DNA from: Flavobacterium fontis
Lineage (GTDB): Bacteria; Bacteroidota; Bacteroidia; Flavobacteriales; Flavobacteriaceae
Direction: 5' to 3'
DNA: 64,000 nucleotides
NCBI RefSeq assembly: GCF_900129405.1
Contig: NZ_FQVQ01000009.1
Span: 53,767 to 117,766, forward strand
Shown here: piece by piece, positions 1 through 8,637 of the stretch
Numbering within the stretch: position 1 is the stretch's first letter
Layout of the letters: every line of letters starts with the position of its first letter
The notes under the pieces: generated by a model
What the model saw: the letters and a program-made list of their open reading frames with translations, nothing else
Databases searched by the model: none
Told to the model about the DNA's origin: nothing
Program-made: the position numbers and the translations under genes

Positions 1-1344
1 ACCGCCTCATGCTCAGGTCCTCAAAAAATTATAGCCGAAAAACCCGTTCGAAGCAACAATCCCGACTTTGCTTATAAAACAACGAGTTCTATGGTGAGCA
101 TGCCTCTGGAGATCACGCTTACAGAAATAGAAAAACAACTGAATAAAACCCTTGCCGAGTTGGTGTATGAAGACCCTAATTTGCAAGACGACAACATTCA
201 AATGAAGATTTGGAAAACGGCACCTATTCGCTTGCAAGAAAATCAGGGGAGAATAAAGTCGGTACTTCCCCTAAAAATTTGGGTCAAATACAAGTATGGC
301 ACTGATTTTTTGGGGTTAAATGACACCAAAGAATTTGATTTAAACGGCGTGATTACCCTGAGCAGTCAAGTGCAACTTTCCAATTGGAAACTAACCACGC
401 AATCAATCATTGAGGATATCACTTGGCAAGAGAGTCCAACAATGACTGTGGCAGGGAAAAAAGTTCCGATTACCTACCTGATTAGTCCTGCATTATCGTT
501 GTTTAAGAAAAAAATAGCGCTAAAAATCGATGAAGCCATCACCAAATCCTGTGATTTTAAACCCTATGTGCTGAATGTATTGGAAACCCTTAGCAATCCT
601 ATCCTCACGAGTGAAACCTATCAAGCCTGGTTTAAATTACAGCCCAACGAAGTTTTGGTCACAGATGCCGTTTTGGATAAAACAAAAATTACCATGAACT
701 TGGGATTAAAATGCGCCATGACGACGTGGGTGGGACAGCAGCCGAAGAAAGGGATTGACCGTGAAAGCATCGGATTTAAATCGGCGCGAACTGTAGGTGA
801 TAAAACCGTAGTCAGCATTGCCGCAATTACAACCTACGACAATGCCTCAAAAGTGATGACTTCCAACTTCAAAGGACAAGAATTCAAGTCGGGCACACGC
901 GCCATTAAAGTTCAAAATGTCGAATTATGGGGCAAAGACGGACGCATGATTATTGCCTTGGACCTGACGGGTAGTCTCAACGGGACGATATATCTGAGTG
1001 GAATCCCTAAATATGATGCTGTTTCCAAAGAAATTTACTTTGAAGACATGGACTATGTGTTAAACACCAAAGGGATATTAACCAAAACCGCAAATTGGTT
1101 GTTGCAAGGGTACATATTGCGGAAGATTCAGGCACAATGCCGCTACTCCATACAACCCAACATGGAAGAGGGGAAAAAGAATCTTTTGCCTTACCTCAAC
1201 AACTTTTCACCCATGAAAGGTGTTTTTGTAAATGGATCGATTTTGGAGTTGGATTTTGATAAAATAGAACTCACTGACGATTTTATCATCGCCTTCATCA
1301 ATGGAAGTGGAAAAATGAATGTGCGCGTTGACGGGATGGATTAA
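1..1344 (+). CDS. DUF4403 family lipoprotein, 5' end cut by window edge
   Basis: The reading frame is open from base 1, and its fourth codon is a cysteine (bases 10-12) in a lipobox-like context, T-A-S-C, followed by S-G-P-Q. The start and most of the signal peptide therefore lie outside the window, and about 447 codons are visible. An internal ATG at 91 is not the true start. The long, beta-rich body with few charged clusters, ending in FINGSGKMNVRVDG, fits the DUF4403 family of secreted proteins of unknown function found in Bacteroidota and Proteobacteria. It is probably anchored in a membrane by lipid and faces the periplasm. Its last 4 bases overlap the convergent small gene that follows. 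The family call is from memory of the sequence pattern; the lipobox is read directly. Confidence 0.7.
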   Translation, partial: TASCSGPQKIIAEKPVRSNNPDFAYKTTSSMVSMPLEITLTEIEKQLNKTLAELVYEDPNLQDDNIQMKIWKTAPIRLQENQGRIKSVLPLKIWVKYKYGTDFLGLNDTKEFDLNGVITLSSQVQLSNWKLTTQSIIEDITWQESPTMTVAGKKVPITYLISPALSLFKKKIALKIDEAITKSCDFKPYVLNVLETLSNPILTSETYQAWFKLQPNEVLVTDAVLDKTKITMNLGLKCAMTTWVGQQPKKGIDRESIGFKSARTVGDKTVVSIAAITTYDNASKVMTSNFKGQEFKSGTRAIKVQNVELWGKDGRMIIALDLTGSLNGTIYLSGIPKYDAVSKEIYFEDMDYVLNTKGILTKTANWLLQGYILRKIQAQCRYSIQPNMEEGKKNLLPYLNNFSPMKGVFVNGSILELDFDKIELTDDFIIAFINGSGKMNVRVDGMD

Positions 1345-1574
1345 GTTGTTTTGACCTTTTTACGTCGAAACATACTGTACACTACATAGCCCACCACAGC
1401 TACAAGAATATACGGAAATACCATGAGGTAAACGATACCGTCATTGACCGCCTCGGCTTTGACCACATTGCCCGAACTTTCTAGCGACGCTCGACACATG
1501 GCACATTGACCCAAGGCAGAGGGTGAAGCTACAAGGAGCAATACGAGTACGAATAATAAACGATTAATGCGCAT
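1341..1574 (-). CDS. small CxxC membrane protein next to oxidase assembly genes
   Basis: I do not recognise a named family. From the ATG at 1574 the product is 77 residues: an N-terminal signal peptide or membrane segment (MRINRLLFVLVLLLVASPSA), a short stretch with a CAMC pair directly after the predicted cleavage region, then one C-terminal membrane segment and a basic tail (RRKKVKTT). An upstream TTG at 1586 is a less likely start. The gene overlaps the end of the DUF420 gene by 11 bases, so translation is probably coupled. It is last in the run DUF420-SCO-SCO-like. The membrane topology and CxxC pair beside copper-site assembly genes suggest, by inference only, a role in oxidase maturation. 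Confidence 0.7.
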   Translation of the reverse strand: MRINRLLFVLVLLLVASPSALGQCAMCRASLESSGNVVKAEAVNDGIVYLMVFPYILVAVVGYVVYSMFRRKKVKTT

Positions 1575-2112
1575 AATAGGGAGCAATCATTACATAAACA
1601 ATTACGCCAGTTACGGCAACATACAACCACAACGGAAAAGTGATTTTGGCCAGTTTTCTATGGCGGTCAAACTGTTGCGATAAGGCGCGAACATAGGTAA
1701 ACAAAACCAAAGGAATAATTGCTACCGACAAAACGATGTGGCTTATTAGAATAAAGAAATAAACGTATCGAATGGCGCCTTCGCCCCCAAACTTAGTTGA
1801 TTCGGAGGTAAGATGATACGCAACATACATCACCAAAAATACGACAGAGCATGCAATAGCAGCTGTCATTAAACGCTCGTGTGTTTTGCGATTTCCATTT
1901 TTTATCGCAAGTACTGCCCAGACCAACAAAACCGCAGTGACCGCATTGATTCCTGCATAGATTGGAGGTAAAAAAGAGAGCGGTTCAACATTGATTCCAA
2001 AATCCTTCAACTTGAAAGAAAACAATACCGCGACGACGACAATCGGGATAAGAATGGAAACAACGATAATAGGTGTTTTAAATTTTGTTTCTAATGTTGG
2101 TTTAACGTCCAT
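1564..2112 (-). CDS. DUF420 membrane protein, CtaM/YozB-like
   Basis: The 182-residue protein has about five membrane segments (roughly residues 13-34, 48-69, 81-101, 115-140 and 156-176) and histidines in YHLTSES, SHIVLS and DRHRKLAK. This matches DUF420, whose Bacillus and Staphylococcus members (CtaM/YozB) are needed to make active heme A-containing cytochrome aa3 oxidase. It lies 2 bases after the SCO gene and overlaps the next small gene, inside a cytochrome oxidase assembly operon. That agrees with a job in oxidase maturation. The family call is firm from topology and context; the precise function in this organism is by homology. Confidence 0.82.
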   Translation of the reverse strand: MDVKPTLETKFKTPIIVVSILIPIVVVAVLFSFKLKDFGINVEPLSFLPPIYAGINAVTAVLLVWAVLAIKNGNRKTHERLMTAAIACSVVFLVMYVAYHLTSESTKFGGEGAIRYVYFFILISHIVLSVAIIPLVLFTYVRALSQQFDRHRKLAKITFPLWLYVAVTGVIVYVMIAPYYAH

Positions 2113-2114
2113 AA

Positions 2115-2807
2115 TTACTCGTTTAATAAGCGTTGTATATCTTCACTAATAGCCTTTATGCCTGAGGCTTCCAAACCGTCATAATACAAAATAGGATTTC
2201 CTTGGGCATCCCGACGGCATCGTATATTTCCTTTTTTATCAATTAAAGCAAACAAACCTGAATGCTCAAAACCACCGTTGACTTTATCTTTGGATTCACC
2301 TGCATAAATGTTGAATCCTTTATTAGACAAATCAAAAATAGTTGCTTTATCTCCCGTTAAAAAATGCCAATTTTTCATGGTAACCCCTAAGGATTTCGCA
2401 TGTTCCTTTAGTGCTTCTGCTGTATCTTTTTCAGGATCTATGGTGATTGAGGCAATGGCAAAATCGGGATTTTTACCAAACTGCTGTTGTAATTTCAACA
2501 TATTTTTGTTCATGACCGGGCAAATACTAGGACAGCTAGCGAAAAAGAATTCTAAGACATAGACTTTTCCTTTGTAGGTATCTTGAGTAATCGTGGTTTT
2601 GTCCTGATTGGTGAGTGAAAATTGGGGAACCTGCCCCATCACAACCAAAGTCTTTTTGGCCGCTTCATCTTTAATTTCATTGGACAAACTCATGCGGTCA
2701 TTTTGAACCGTCTCTCCTTTTTGAATGCGATCCACAATTTTGGGAATAAATATTATTCCGAAAATCAAAACTATAAACGATATACCGATATACGATTTAT
2801 TCTTCAT
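2115..2807 (-). CDS. SCO1/SenC/PrrC-type copper chaperone
   Basis: The 230-residue protein has an N-terminal membrane anchor (residues 5-24) and a thioredoxin-fold domain. The copper-binding signature is complete: SCPSICP with C92 and C96, and a distal histidine H182 in GGFEHSGLFALID. SCO proteins deliver copper to, or reduce, the CuA site of cytochrome oxidase subunit II at the periplasmic face. The coxB gene with an intact CuA motif is in the same window (24474-25643). The gene starts 1 base after the stop of a cysteine-free relative and ends 2 bases before the DUF420 gene. Confidence 0.93.
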   Translation of the reverse strand: MKNKSYIGISFIVLIFGIIFIPKIVDRIQKGETVQNDRMSLSNEIKDEAAKKTLVVMGQVPQFSLTNQDKTTITQDTYKGKVYVLEFFFASCPSICPVMNKNMLKLQQQFGKNPDFAIASITIDPEKDTAEALKEHAKSLGVTMKNWHFLTGDKATIFDLSNKGFNIYAGESKDKVNGGFEHSGLFALIDKKGNIRCRRDAQGNPILYYDGLEASGIKAISEDIQRLLNE

Positions 2808-2808
2808 A

Positions 2809-3465
2809 CTAGATTTTTCGATTGGCTTTGTTATTCTTTTTAAGGGCTAAACGGTATTCCGCGAGAATGACTTTTACATCATCAATCATGTTATTATAAA
2901 GGTCAGATACTTTAAAGGTATTGTACCCTTCTTGGTATTCCTCCTCGCCTTTTTTATTTTTCCCTTTTCGGCCCCGTAAATTGCGCTTCTTATCTACAAT
3001 ATATACATTGGGAGTACCTAATTTTTCATTGAGACTCCCCAGCAATTGTAATTTACTGTAGTAACTTTTTATCGATTCGGGAGATCCAAAAACAAACCAC
3101 CAATTTTGCTGTGGCCCCAACTTCTTTAAACTGGTTTGCAACTTAGTCACTTCAGCCTCGGTTCCTTCTGGAAAGACCATCACCATTTGAAAGTCCTTAA
3201 ACTCTTTATTACGAGCGTAAATTTTTTCATACAAATTAAAGAAACCGCCTTTGTGGTGTTCGACATCATAACCAATAAAACCTAAGATGGTAATTTTATT
3301 GTTTAAGGTCACTGATTTCCCGTCAGAGGTTTTCCATTCTTGAAGGTCGGGAATTGTAGGGGTAATTGTAGGCAACTTCGCAAAACTATTGACGCCTGAG
3401 GCAAAGAACAAGTAAGCCACGATGGGCAAAACAAAAAGGACGAAGAGCACTAAATTCTTTTTCAT
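2809..3465 (-). CDS. SCO-like thioredoxin-fold protein without cysteines
   Basis: The 218-residue protein has one N-terminal membrane anchor (residues 4-22) and a periplasmic domain. Its spacing resembles the neighbouring SCO protein: a strand ITILGFIGYDV where SCO has its CxxxC strand, then a helix, and a later NVYIVDKKRNLRGR strand. There is no cysteine anywhere in the protein, so it cannot bind copper or do thiol chemistry the way SCO does. The C-terminal third is very lysine-rich. It is the first gene of a four-gene run after a terminator and a predicted promoter. A structural partner or regulator of SCO is possible. The relation to SCO is my inference from layout and weak pattern similarity. 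Confidence 0.65.
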   Translation of the reverse strand: MKKNLVLFVLFVLPIVAYLFFASGVNSFAKLPTITPTIPDLQEWKTSDGKSVTLNNKITILGFIGYDVEHHKGGFFNLYEKIYARNKEFKDFQMVMVFPEGTEAEVTKLQTSLKKLGPQQNWWFVFGSPESIKSYYSKLQLLGSLNEKLGTPNVYIVDKKRNLRGRKGKNKKGEEEYQEGYNTFKVSDLYNNMIDDVKVILAEYRLALKKNNKANRKI

Positions 3466-3484
3466 GAGCTAAACAAGTTGCTTA

Positions 3485-3492
3485 CAAAATTA
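3485..3492 (-). promoter_or_regulatory. -7 promoter element for the SCO-like/SCO/DUF420 run
   Basis: On the minus strand the sequence reads TAATTTTG, matching the Bacteroidota -7 consensus TAnnTTTG, 19 bases before the start codon at 3465. No -33 TTG lies at the usual spacing. It overlaps the T-tract of the preceding terminator, so it would restart transcription after the subunit IV gene. Confidence 0.45.
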
Positions 3493-3519
3493 AAAAAAAG
3501 GTACGTTATTGCGTACCTT
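3491..3519 (-). terminator. intrinsic terminator after cytochrome oxidase subunit IV
   Basis: Read on the minus strand: stem AAGGTACG, loop CAATAA, stem CGTACCTT, then a run of eight T. It lies 21 bases after the stop codon of the subunit IV gene. Confidence 0.85.
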
Positions 3520-3539
3520 CAACTGTAATTAATATGCTG

Positions 3540-3890
3540 TTAAAAATTCCATTTAATCGTTGCATCTCTAAACACGGTGAAAACATAGAATCCTTCCGTT
3601 AAGAGAATGAATGTTAAATAAAGAATCAAGAAAATACCTGTCCAAACAACCGCTCTTCGCAATGCTTTTGTTTCACCTTCCATGTGCATGAATGCCCATA
3701 CAATGTAGTAAGCCTTTACAAGCGTTAGGATGATGAAAATCCAATTCAATAAATTCATGGATAATAAATTCGAATGGAATAATGCTTTTGGCTTTTCAAT
3801 CCCTAACCATACTTCAACAATAGTGATAATGGAAAGAATACCGAAAACAACCCAGATGCGTTTTGTATTTGATGTATGTTCGTGTGCCAT
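3540..3890 (-). CDS. cytochrome c oxidase subunit IV (prokaryotic COX4 type)
   Basis: The 116-residue protein has three membrane segments (about 12-30, 46-68 and 82-103) joined by short loops, and a KAYYIVWAFMHMEGE segment in the second helix that is typical of the small subunit IV of caa3/aa3-type oxidases. It is the last gene of ctaB-ctaE-ctaE-COX4, 17 bases after the larger subunit III gene and followed by a strong terminator. It would sit in the inner membrane as a stabilising subunit of the oxidase whose catalytic subunits are coded at 22648-25643. Confidence 0.88.
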   Translation of the reverse strand: MAHEHTSNTKRIWVVFGILSIITIVEVWLGIEKPKALFHSNLLSMNLLNWIFIILTLVKAYYIVWAFMHMEGETKALRRAVVWTGIFLILYLTFILLTEGFYVFTVFRDATIKWNF

Positions 3891-3907
3891 GATTCGCTTT
3901 TAATTAA

Positions 3908-4936
3908 TTATACTAAATAGAAGAAGGTAAATACGAATACCCAAACTAAGTCTACAAAGTGCCAGTATAAACCAACTTTTTCAACCATTTCATAAGATCT
4001 TCTACGCTCGTAGGTGCCCAATAATACATTGATAAAAATGATGATATTGATAACAACCCCAGAGAATACGTGGAAACCGTGGAAACCAGTGATAAAGAAG
4101 AAGAAATCAGCAAACAATTTACTTCCGTATTCATTGCGGTGTAAATTAGCTCCCTCAATAACTATTTTCGCCTCATTAACACGTTTTAACGATTCTTCAC
4201 GGGTCAAAATAGTTTTGTGTTTAATCTTATTAAGAGTTGGGTGAGCACCAATTGAATGCTTAGCCGTTTCCTCCGAATAAATTACTTCCGTACGGATCAA
4301 AATATCTGGATTCTTTTTGAAGCCTTCAATGACTTCATTAACTGAATAGGTAGGCAACGTTGGTTCTGACATAAACCAAGTAGCACGGCTACGCGATAAC
4401 TGCTCACGCTCTTCAGGTAACGTAGCCGCAAAATCAGCTAGTTTAATTTGTTTCCCTTCGGCATTGACAAACTGTAAAATACTACCTCCTTTGGTTTCGA
4501 TAGCACCGTATTCTCCTTTGATGAAGTTTTTCCATTCCCATGCTTGAGACCCCACGAAGATTAAACCTCCAATGATGGTTAAAAACATGTAAATAGCCAC
4601 TTTACCTTGCTTCATTTGGTGCCCAGCGTCTACGGCTAAAACCATTGTCACAGAAGAGAAGATAAGTACGAAAGTCATGAAGGCCACGTAATACATCGGC
4701 ATAGATACCCCATGCATGAACGGGAAGTGGGTAAACACCTCATCCGCAATTGGCCAAGTTTCGATAAATTTAAATCTTGAAAAACCGTAAGCCGCAACGA
4801 ATCCTGAGAAGGTTAATGCATCGGAAAGGATGAAAAACCACATCATCATCTTTCCATAACTCGCTCCTAACGGCTCGGCGCCTCCGCCATTCCAAACATT
4901 AGCTACACCATTGTTTGTAGTAACTGTCGATCCCAT
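3908..4936 (-). CDS. cytochrome c oxidase subunit III, with soluble insertion
   Basis: The 342-residue protein has the heme-copper oxidase subunit III fold. The first helices are within residues 25-130 (GKMMMWFFILSDALTFSGF and following). The last helices are at 265-342, with FFFFITGFHGFHVFSGV and a final YWHFVDLVWVFVFTFFYLV segment that is diagnostic for the family. Between them lies a charged, soluble segment of about 120 residues (roughly 135-255) that ordinary subunit III lacks. This makes it much longer than its 191-residue neighbour. The start ATG is followed by a short polar leader. It has its own predicted promoter and is followed by subunit IV. Confidence 0.92.
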   Translation of the reverse strand: MGSTVTTNNGVANVWNGGGAEPLGASYGKMMMWFFILSDALTFSGFVAAYGFSRFKFIETWPIADEVFTHFPFMHGVSMPMYYVAFMTFVLIFSSVTMVLAVDAGHQMKQGKVAIYMFLTIIGGLIFVGSQAWEWKNFIKGEYGAIETKGGSILQFVNAEGKQIKLADFAATLPEEREQLSRSRATWFMSEPTLPTYSVNEVIEGFKKNPDILIRTEVIYSEETAKHSIGAHPTLNKIKHKTILTREESLKRVNEAKIVIEGANLHRNEYGSKLFADFFFFITGFHGFHVFSGVVINIIIFINVLLGTYERRRSYEMVEKVGLYWHFVDLVWVFVFTFFYLV

Positions 4937-4961
4937 AAGTACGTAATAGTTAAAAAGTTTC

Positions 4962-4969
4962 CAAATTTA
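4962..4969 (-). promoter_or_regulatory. -7 promoter element for subunit III and IV genes
   Basis: The minus strand reads TAAATTTG, an exact TAnnTTTG match, 25 bases before the ATG at 4936. A TTTG lies 25 bases further upstream, slightly beyond the usual spacing. Confidence 0.5.
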
Positions 4970-4979
4970 CATTTTTTTC

Positions 4980-5555
4980 TTATTTAAAGAAATACAAAAA
5001 CAAAAATAAATAGAGCCATAAAGCATCCAAAAAGTGCCAGTATATCGCACCCAGCTCAATTCCAAGATATTGAGCAGCAGTGTACTTTTGTTTAAAATGA
5101 TTATAAATAATTAGCAACAAGGATAAGATCCCTCCCAACATGTGGGCTAAGTGCACATAAACCAAGATGTAAAGGAAGGCAATTGTCACCGATCCTGACT
5201 TTCCAGTGGGGAAAAGACGGTGGGCAAACAGCTCATCAAACCCTTTAAACTGGAAGTAAACAAACCCCAATCCTAAAACCAATGTTAAGGCTAAAAACAG
5301 CGAAGTTTTACTACGTTGGTCTTGCTTGATGGTGCGTTGCGCCAAATGAAAGGTTGCACTACACAATAAAATAAGTACGGTGCTAATGGTAAACGCTTGA
5401 GGTATTTGATAATCTGTCAACCAATCTGGGCGTGATTTACTAACCACCATGGCACTCGTTAATCCGGCAAAAAGCATAACGATGCTGATCATTCCGAAGA
5501 TCAACAACAATTTGTAGGAGCGCGCTGAGCGTGCTTGTTCTTCTTGTACTGTCAT
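4980..5555 (-). CDS. cytochrome c oxidase subunit III, compact paralogue
   Basis: The 191-residue protein has five membrane segments and ends in the family signature YLGIELGAIYWHFLDALWLYLFLFLYF. It also carries YILVYVHLAHMLGGI, the equivalent of the conserved histidine-containing helix of subunit III. The length is normal for five-helix subunit III. It starts 1 base after the end of ctaB and precedes the longer subunit III gene. Two adjacent subunit III genes in this order are common in Flavobacteriaceae. Which of the two joins the aa3-type enzyme cannot be told from sequence. Confidence 0.92.
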   Translation of the reverse strand: MTVQEEQARSARSYKLLLIFGMISIVMLFAGLTSAMVVSKSRPDWLTDYQIPQAFTISTVLILLCSATFHLAQRTIKQDQRSKTSLFLALTLVLGLGFVYFQFKGFDELFAHRLFPTGKSGSVTIAFLYILVYVHLAHMLGGILSLLLIIYNHFKQKYTAAQYLGIELGAIYWHFLDALWLYLFLFLYFFK

Positions 5556-5556
5556 A

Positions 5557-6483
5557 TTAACGTAAAAATTTATCCGTAATGTAAATGATTTGCAACAAAG
5601 TTATATACGCCACACTCACCAACATGAGTACACGAGCTGCTTTTGGGGTGCGTAATCGGTACAATTGAAAGGTGTAATACAACATCCATAACCCCAACAA
5701 CAACACCAAAACCGTGGCAATTGGACCAATAAAAAGTTGGCCGGTATACCCAAAAGCGGGCAATACCGAAGCTACAATCAACCAAAATGTATACAGCACA
5801 ATTTGCAAAGCGGTTCGATTATCACGCTGTCCTGTAGGCAACATAAAGAAACCCGCTTTCTTATAATCTTCAAATAAAAACCATCCAATAGCCCAAAAGT
5901 GAGGAAATTGCCAAAAAAATTGGATTAAAAACAAGGTCCCCGCTTCAATACCAAAGTGGTTGGTTGCAGCAACCCAGCCCAACATAAAAGGAATGGCGCC
6001 TGGAAATGCCCCTACAAATACGGCTAAGGGAGTAACGGATTTTAGAGGAGTGTAGACGCTGGTGTATAAAAAGATAGACACGGCACCAAACATAGCCGAT
6101 TTGGGATTAATCGTATACAACAAAACCAAACCCGTGATAGTGAGCGAACTCGCTACAAATAAAGCGGTATTGGGTGCCATACGACCCGATGCGACAGGGC
6201 GGTTTTTGGTGCGATCCATCAAAGCATCCAAATCTTTTTCAATCACTTGATTGAATGCATTGGAAGCACCAACCATGCAATACCCTCCAACTGCTAAAAT
6301 CAGCAAAGTCATCCAATGAAAAGGATTGGACGCACTGATTCCGAGTAAATACCCTGCAATAGAGGAAAACACGACACTCACGGCCAAGCCCGCTTTGGTG
6401 ATTTCTTTAAAATCTCGAAACAATTTTAAAGGATGCAACGATGTGGAATGCGTGTCCAACGATACTTTGTTTTCAAATGTCAA
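5557..6483 (-). CDS. ctaB: protoheme IX farnesyltransferase (heme O synthase)
   Basis: This UbiA-family membrane prenyltransferase of 308 residues has eight or nine membrane segments. The prenyl-diphosphate binding motif NAFNQVIEKDLDALMDRT carries the aspartates of NxxxDxxxD near residue 85. It converts heme B to heme O, the precursor of heme A for the oxidase. The first codon in frame is TTG at 6483, and no ATG occurs before the first membrane helix. A promoter lies only 11 bases upstream of it, so TTG is taken as the start. It is the first gene of the ctaB-ctaE-ctaE-COX4 operon, with 1 base before the next gene. Confidence 0.95.
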   Translation of the reverse strand: MTFENKVSLDTHSTSLHPLKLFRDFKEITKAGLAVSVVFSSIAGYLLGISASNPFHWMTLLILAVGGYCMVGASNAFNQVIEKDLDALMDRTKNRPVASGRMAPNTALFVASSLTITGLVLLYTINPKSAMFGAVSIFLYTSVYTPLKSVTPLAVFVGAFPGAIPFMLGWVAATNHFGIEAGTLFLIQFFWQFPHFWAIGWFLFEDYKKAGFFMLPTGQRDNRTALQIVLYTFWLIVASVLPAFGYTGQLFIGPIATVLVLLLGLWMLYYTFQLYRLRTPKAARVLMLVSVAYITLLQIIYITDKFLR

Positions 6484-6493
6484 TTAAGTCGTG

Positions 6494-6525
6494 CAAAAGT
6501 AGTCTATCCCAAAAGAAATGACAAA
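6494..6525 (-). promoter_or_regulatory. promoter of the ctaB operon
   Basis: On the minus strand: TTTG, a 20-base spacer, then TACTTTTG. Both Bacteroidota boxes are exact. Transcription would begin about 6 bases before the TTG start of ctaB, so the leader is almost absent. Confidence 0.7.
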
Positions 6526-6553
6526 AAACAAAGCATAAATATTCTTGAAGATT

Positions 6554-8635
6554 TTAGTAATCAAAATACCAATTAAAGATATCTGTTCGAACACCGATCG
6601 AAAACCATGTCGTATTAGATGACTTGACCGTATCGGTTACCGTAGTGGGATCAAAATTTCTAAAAATTACATTGGCAAACAACTTTAAATTGGTCGTTGG
6701 GTTGATCACATAACCCGCTTGCAAATCGGCAATAAACACCATCGTTTCGTTACCTTGCCCTACGACTACTCCCGTATCTGTGGGTCGGAAATCATTGTAA
6801 CTTAGATAAATATTACCTCCGTAATTCAAGCCATTTATGTCCAAACCACGAACTCCATAATGCAACTTAGCCGAAGCATAATAGCGCCCGTGCGTATACC
6901 GACCTATGGCAATTAACTCTTTTATATTTCCACCCCATTGATGCCCTAAACTTTGGTTGCTATTTCCGTAATTAGTTAGCACATTACTATGGGAGTAGAC
7001 ATAGGGACGAACAAAGTTGTATTCCAACTGCAACATGAGGTTGTCTACGTTAAACGCATTGTAATATTTTAAACCCAATTGGTAGGCGTATTTATTTTTC
7101 CAACTTTGATTTTGAGCGCGAATTTCACCCAAGGAAAATTCATCCAACAAAAATTGCCCGTACGCATTAACACTGTTGCTTAATTTATATTTCCCAGTGA
7201 GCCCCAAAAGCGCATTTCCACTGCGGGAAGAAGAGGAAAACTCAACGGCGCGGTAAAAAATTATAGGATTCACAAAATTCATGTCAAAACCACGGTCATT
7301 TTGATTGGCCCATACCACCGACTCAAAAAAACCAATATTCAACCGTCGATTCACATTCCAGCTCAGGTAATGACTCGCCACAAACTTTGTGGCGTAAGTT
7401 CCATCAACCGTTACTTCCGGACGGGTATCTTTCATCCACATATAGAGGTTGGTGTATTTAATTTTCCAAAAGGTTGTATTGATTTTGAAATAGGGATAGG
7501 GACTCACCCCGTCGGTTAACAATAACGAACGGTACCCGTCACCAATAAAATTACGACCATGCCCCAATTGCATTTCTACAAACTTCCCGGGCGCATAATT
7601 GATATAGGCCTCTGCCATTGGAAAATCAAAAGCATCGGTTTTAAATTCTTTAGCAATCCCAATGCCCGGAATGGTGGCAGGATTTCCTCCTGAAGGGCGC
7701 AAGGAAATAGCATATTGATTAAAATAATCGGCAAAACGGCCCTGACTTTCATAAATAGTAGCCGAAAAATTCACTTCTTTGCCCAAACCACCACGGATTT
7801 GTACCCCGCGGGTATTGACAAAGGTATAATCGGTAGCGCCTGAAGTTTCTCTTCCGAGTTGGAAATCAAAAACAGGATTTAACGTAAACCAATAATCATT
7901 CCCTTGGATGGCAACCAAGTCATCGTTCCATATTTTTTTACCCCACCACGAAGATTTAGGCTTCATGAGTTGTTGATGAGCTTCCCGCAAATTATAGTAC
8001 TTCGAAACTTCATTGAACGTAAAAGGCTTTGAAGTAGTATGCGCATTGGCCCCCACTTGATTCATCGCCCAATCAAAAGAAGCATAAAGTCGATTGGAAA
8101 AAGGAATGGCAAGTTTACTGTCGTATTGGGGCTTTGTAAACGTTTGATACTGCATTGTATCTAATTCCATTACACGCGTTTCCTTTTGAAATGTTGTAGG
8201 AACAACGGGCGCTTGCTGCAGTTTGGCAATACTTTTGGGAGCGTCATCTGGATTTTGCAACGGTACGTTAAATCGGATGGTGTATTTCGAATACGTCGCT
8301 TTACCTCCATAGACAGCAGGTTGAATTACGGGAAACTTTTCAAATACACGGCGGCATTCGGCTGTGACTTCGGCATCGGCAGCATCAATGTACAAGGGTT
8401 TGAATTTTCCAGATTGATCCACTTCAAACACGATAATTACGGTGCCTTGATAGTTGGTTTTCGCTTTAAACTCTTGGTAAACAAACCGCTGTACCTCTTG
8501 ATCAAAACAGGTTTGAGCTTCCGCCTCATTAACCGACTTACAATTTGGAAAAACAGGAGGTGATTGTTGCAACCCCTGCGCACCAACGGTTAGCATCCCA
8601 CTCCAAAAAAACACAAAAACAAGTAATCGTTTCAT
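6554..8635 (-). CDS. remB: gliding motility protein RemB-like, TonB-like domain plus outer-membrane barrel
   Basis: The 693-residue protein has a signal peptide (MKRLLVFVFFWSGMLTVGAQ). Residues about 30-125 resemble the periplasmic C-terminal domain of TonB-like proteins (YQGTVIIVFEVDQSGKF and an RFNVPL end). The rest is rich in alternating aromatic strands such as YAYQLGLKYYNAF and ends in an aromatic residue (FNWYFDY), as outer-membrane barrels do. In Flavobacterium johnsoniae, remB lies a few genes from sprA with gcvH, a VanZ-like gene and deoC between. The same order is seen here, which is the main reason for the name. RemB is a cell-surface gliding protein. It follows deoC by 2 bases and is probably co-transcribed with it. 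Confidence 0.72.
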   Translation of the reverse strand: MKRLLVFVFFWSGMLTVGAQGLQQSPPVFPNCKSVNEAEAQTCFDQEVQRFVYQEFKAKTNYQGTVIIVFEVDQSGKFKPLYIDAADAEVTAECRRVFEKFPVIQPAVYGGKATYSKYTIRFNVPLQNPDDAPKSIAKLQQAPVVPTTFQKETRVMELDTMQYQTFTKPQYDSKLAIPFSNRLYASFDWAMNQVGANAHTTSKPFTFNEVSKYYNLREAHQQLMKPKSSWWGKKIWNDDLVAIQGNDYWFTLNPVFDFQLGRETSGATDYTFVNTRGVQIRGGLGKEVNFSATIYESQGRFADYFNQYAISLRPSGGNPATIPGIGIAKEFKTDAFDFPMAEAYINYAPGKFVEMQLGHGRNFIGDGYRSLLLTDGVSPYPYFKINTTFWKIKYTNLYMWMKDTRPEVTVDGTYATKFVASHYLSWNVNRRLNIGFFESVVWANQNDRGFDMNFVNPIIFYRAVEFSSSSRSGNALLGLTGKYKLSNSVNAYGQFLLDEFSLGEIRAQNQSWKNKYAYQLGLKYYNAFNVDNLMLQLEYNFVRPYVYSHSNVLTNYGNSNQSLGHQWGGNIKELIAIGRYTHGRYYASAKLHYGVRGLDINGLNYGGNIYLSYNDFRPTDTGVVVGQGNETMVFIADLQAGYVINPTTNLKLFANVIFRNFDPTTVTDTVKSSNTTWFSIGVRTDIFNWYFDY

Positions 8636-8637
8636 AC

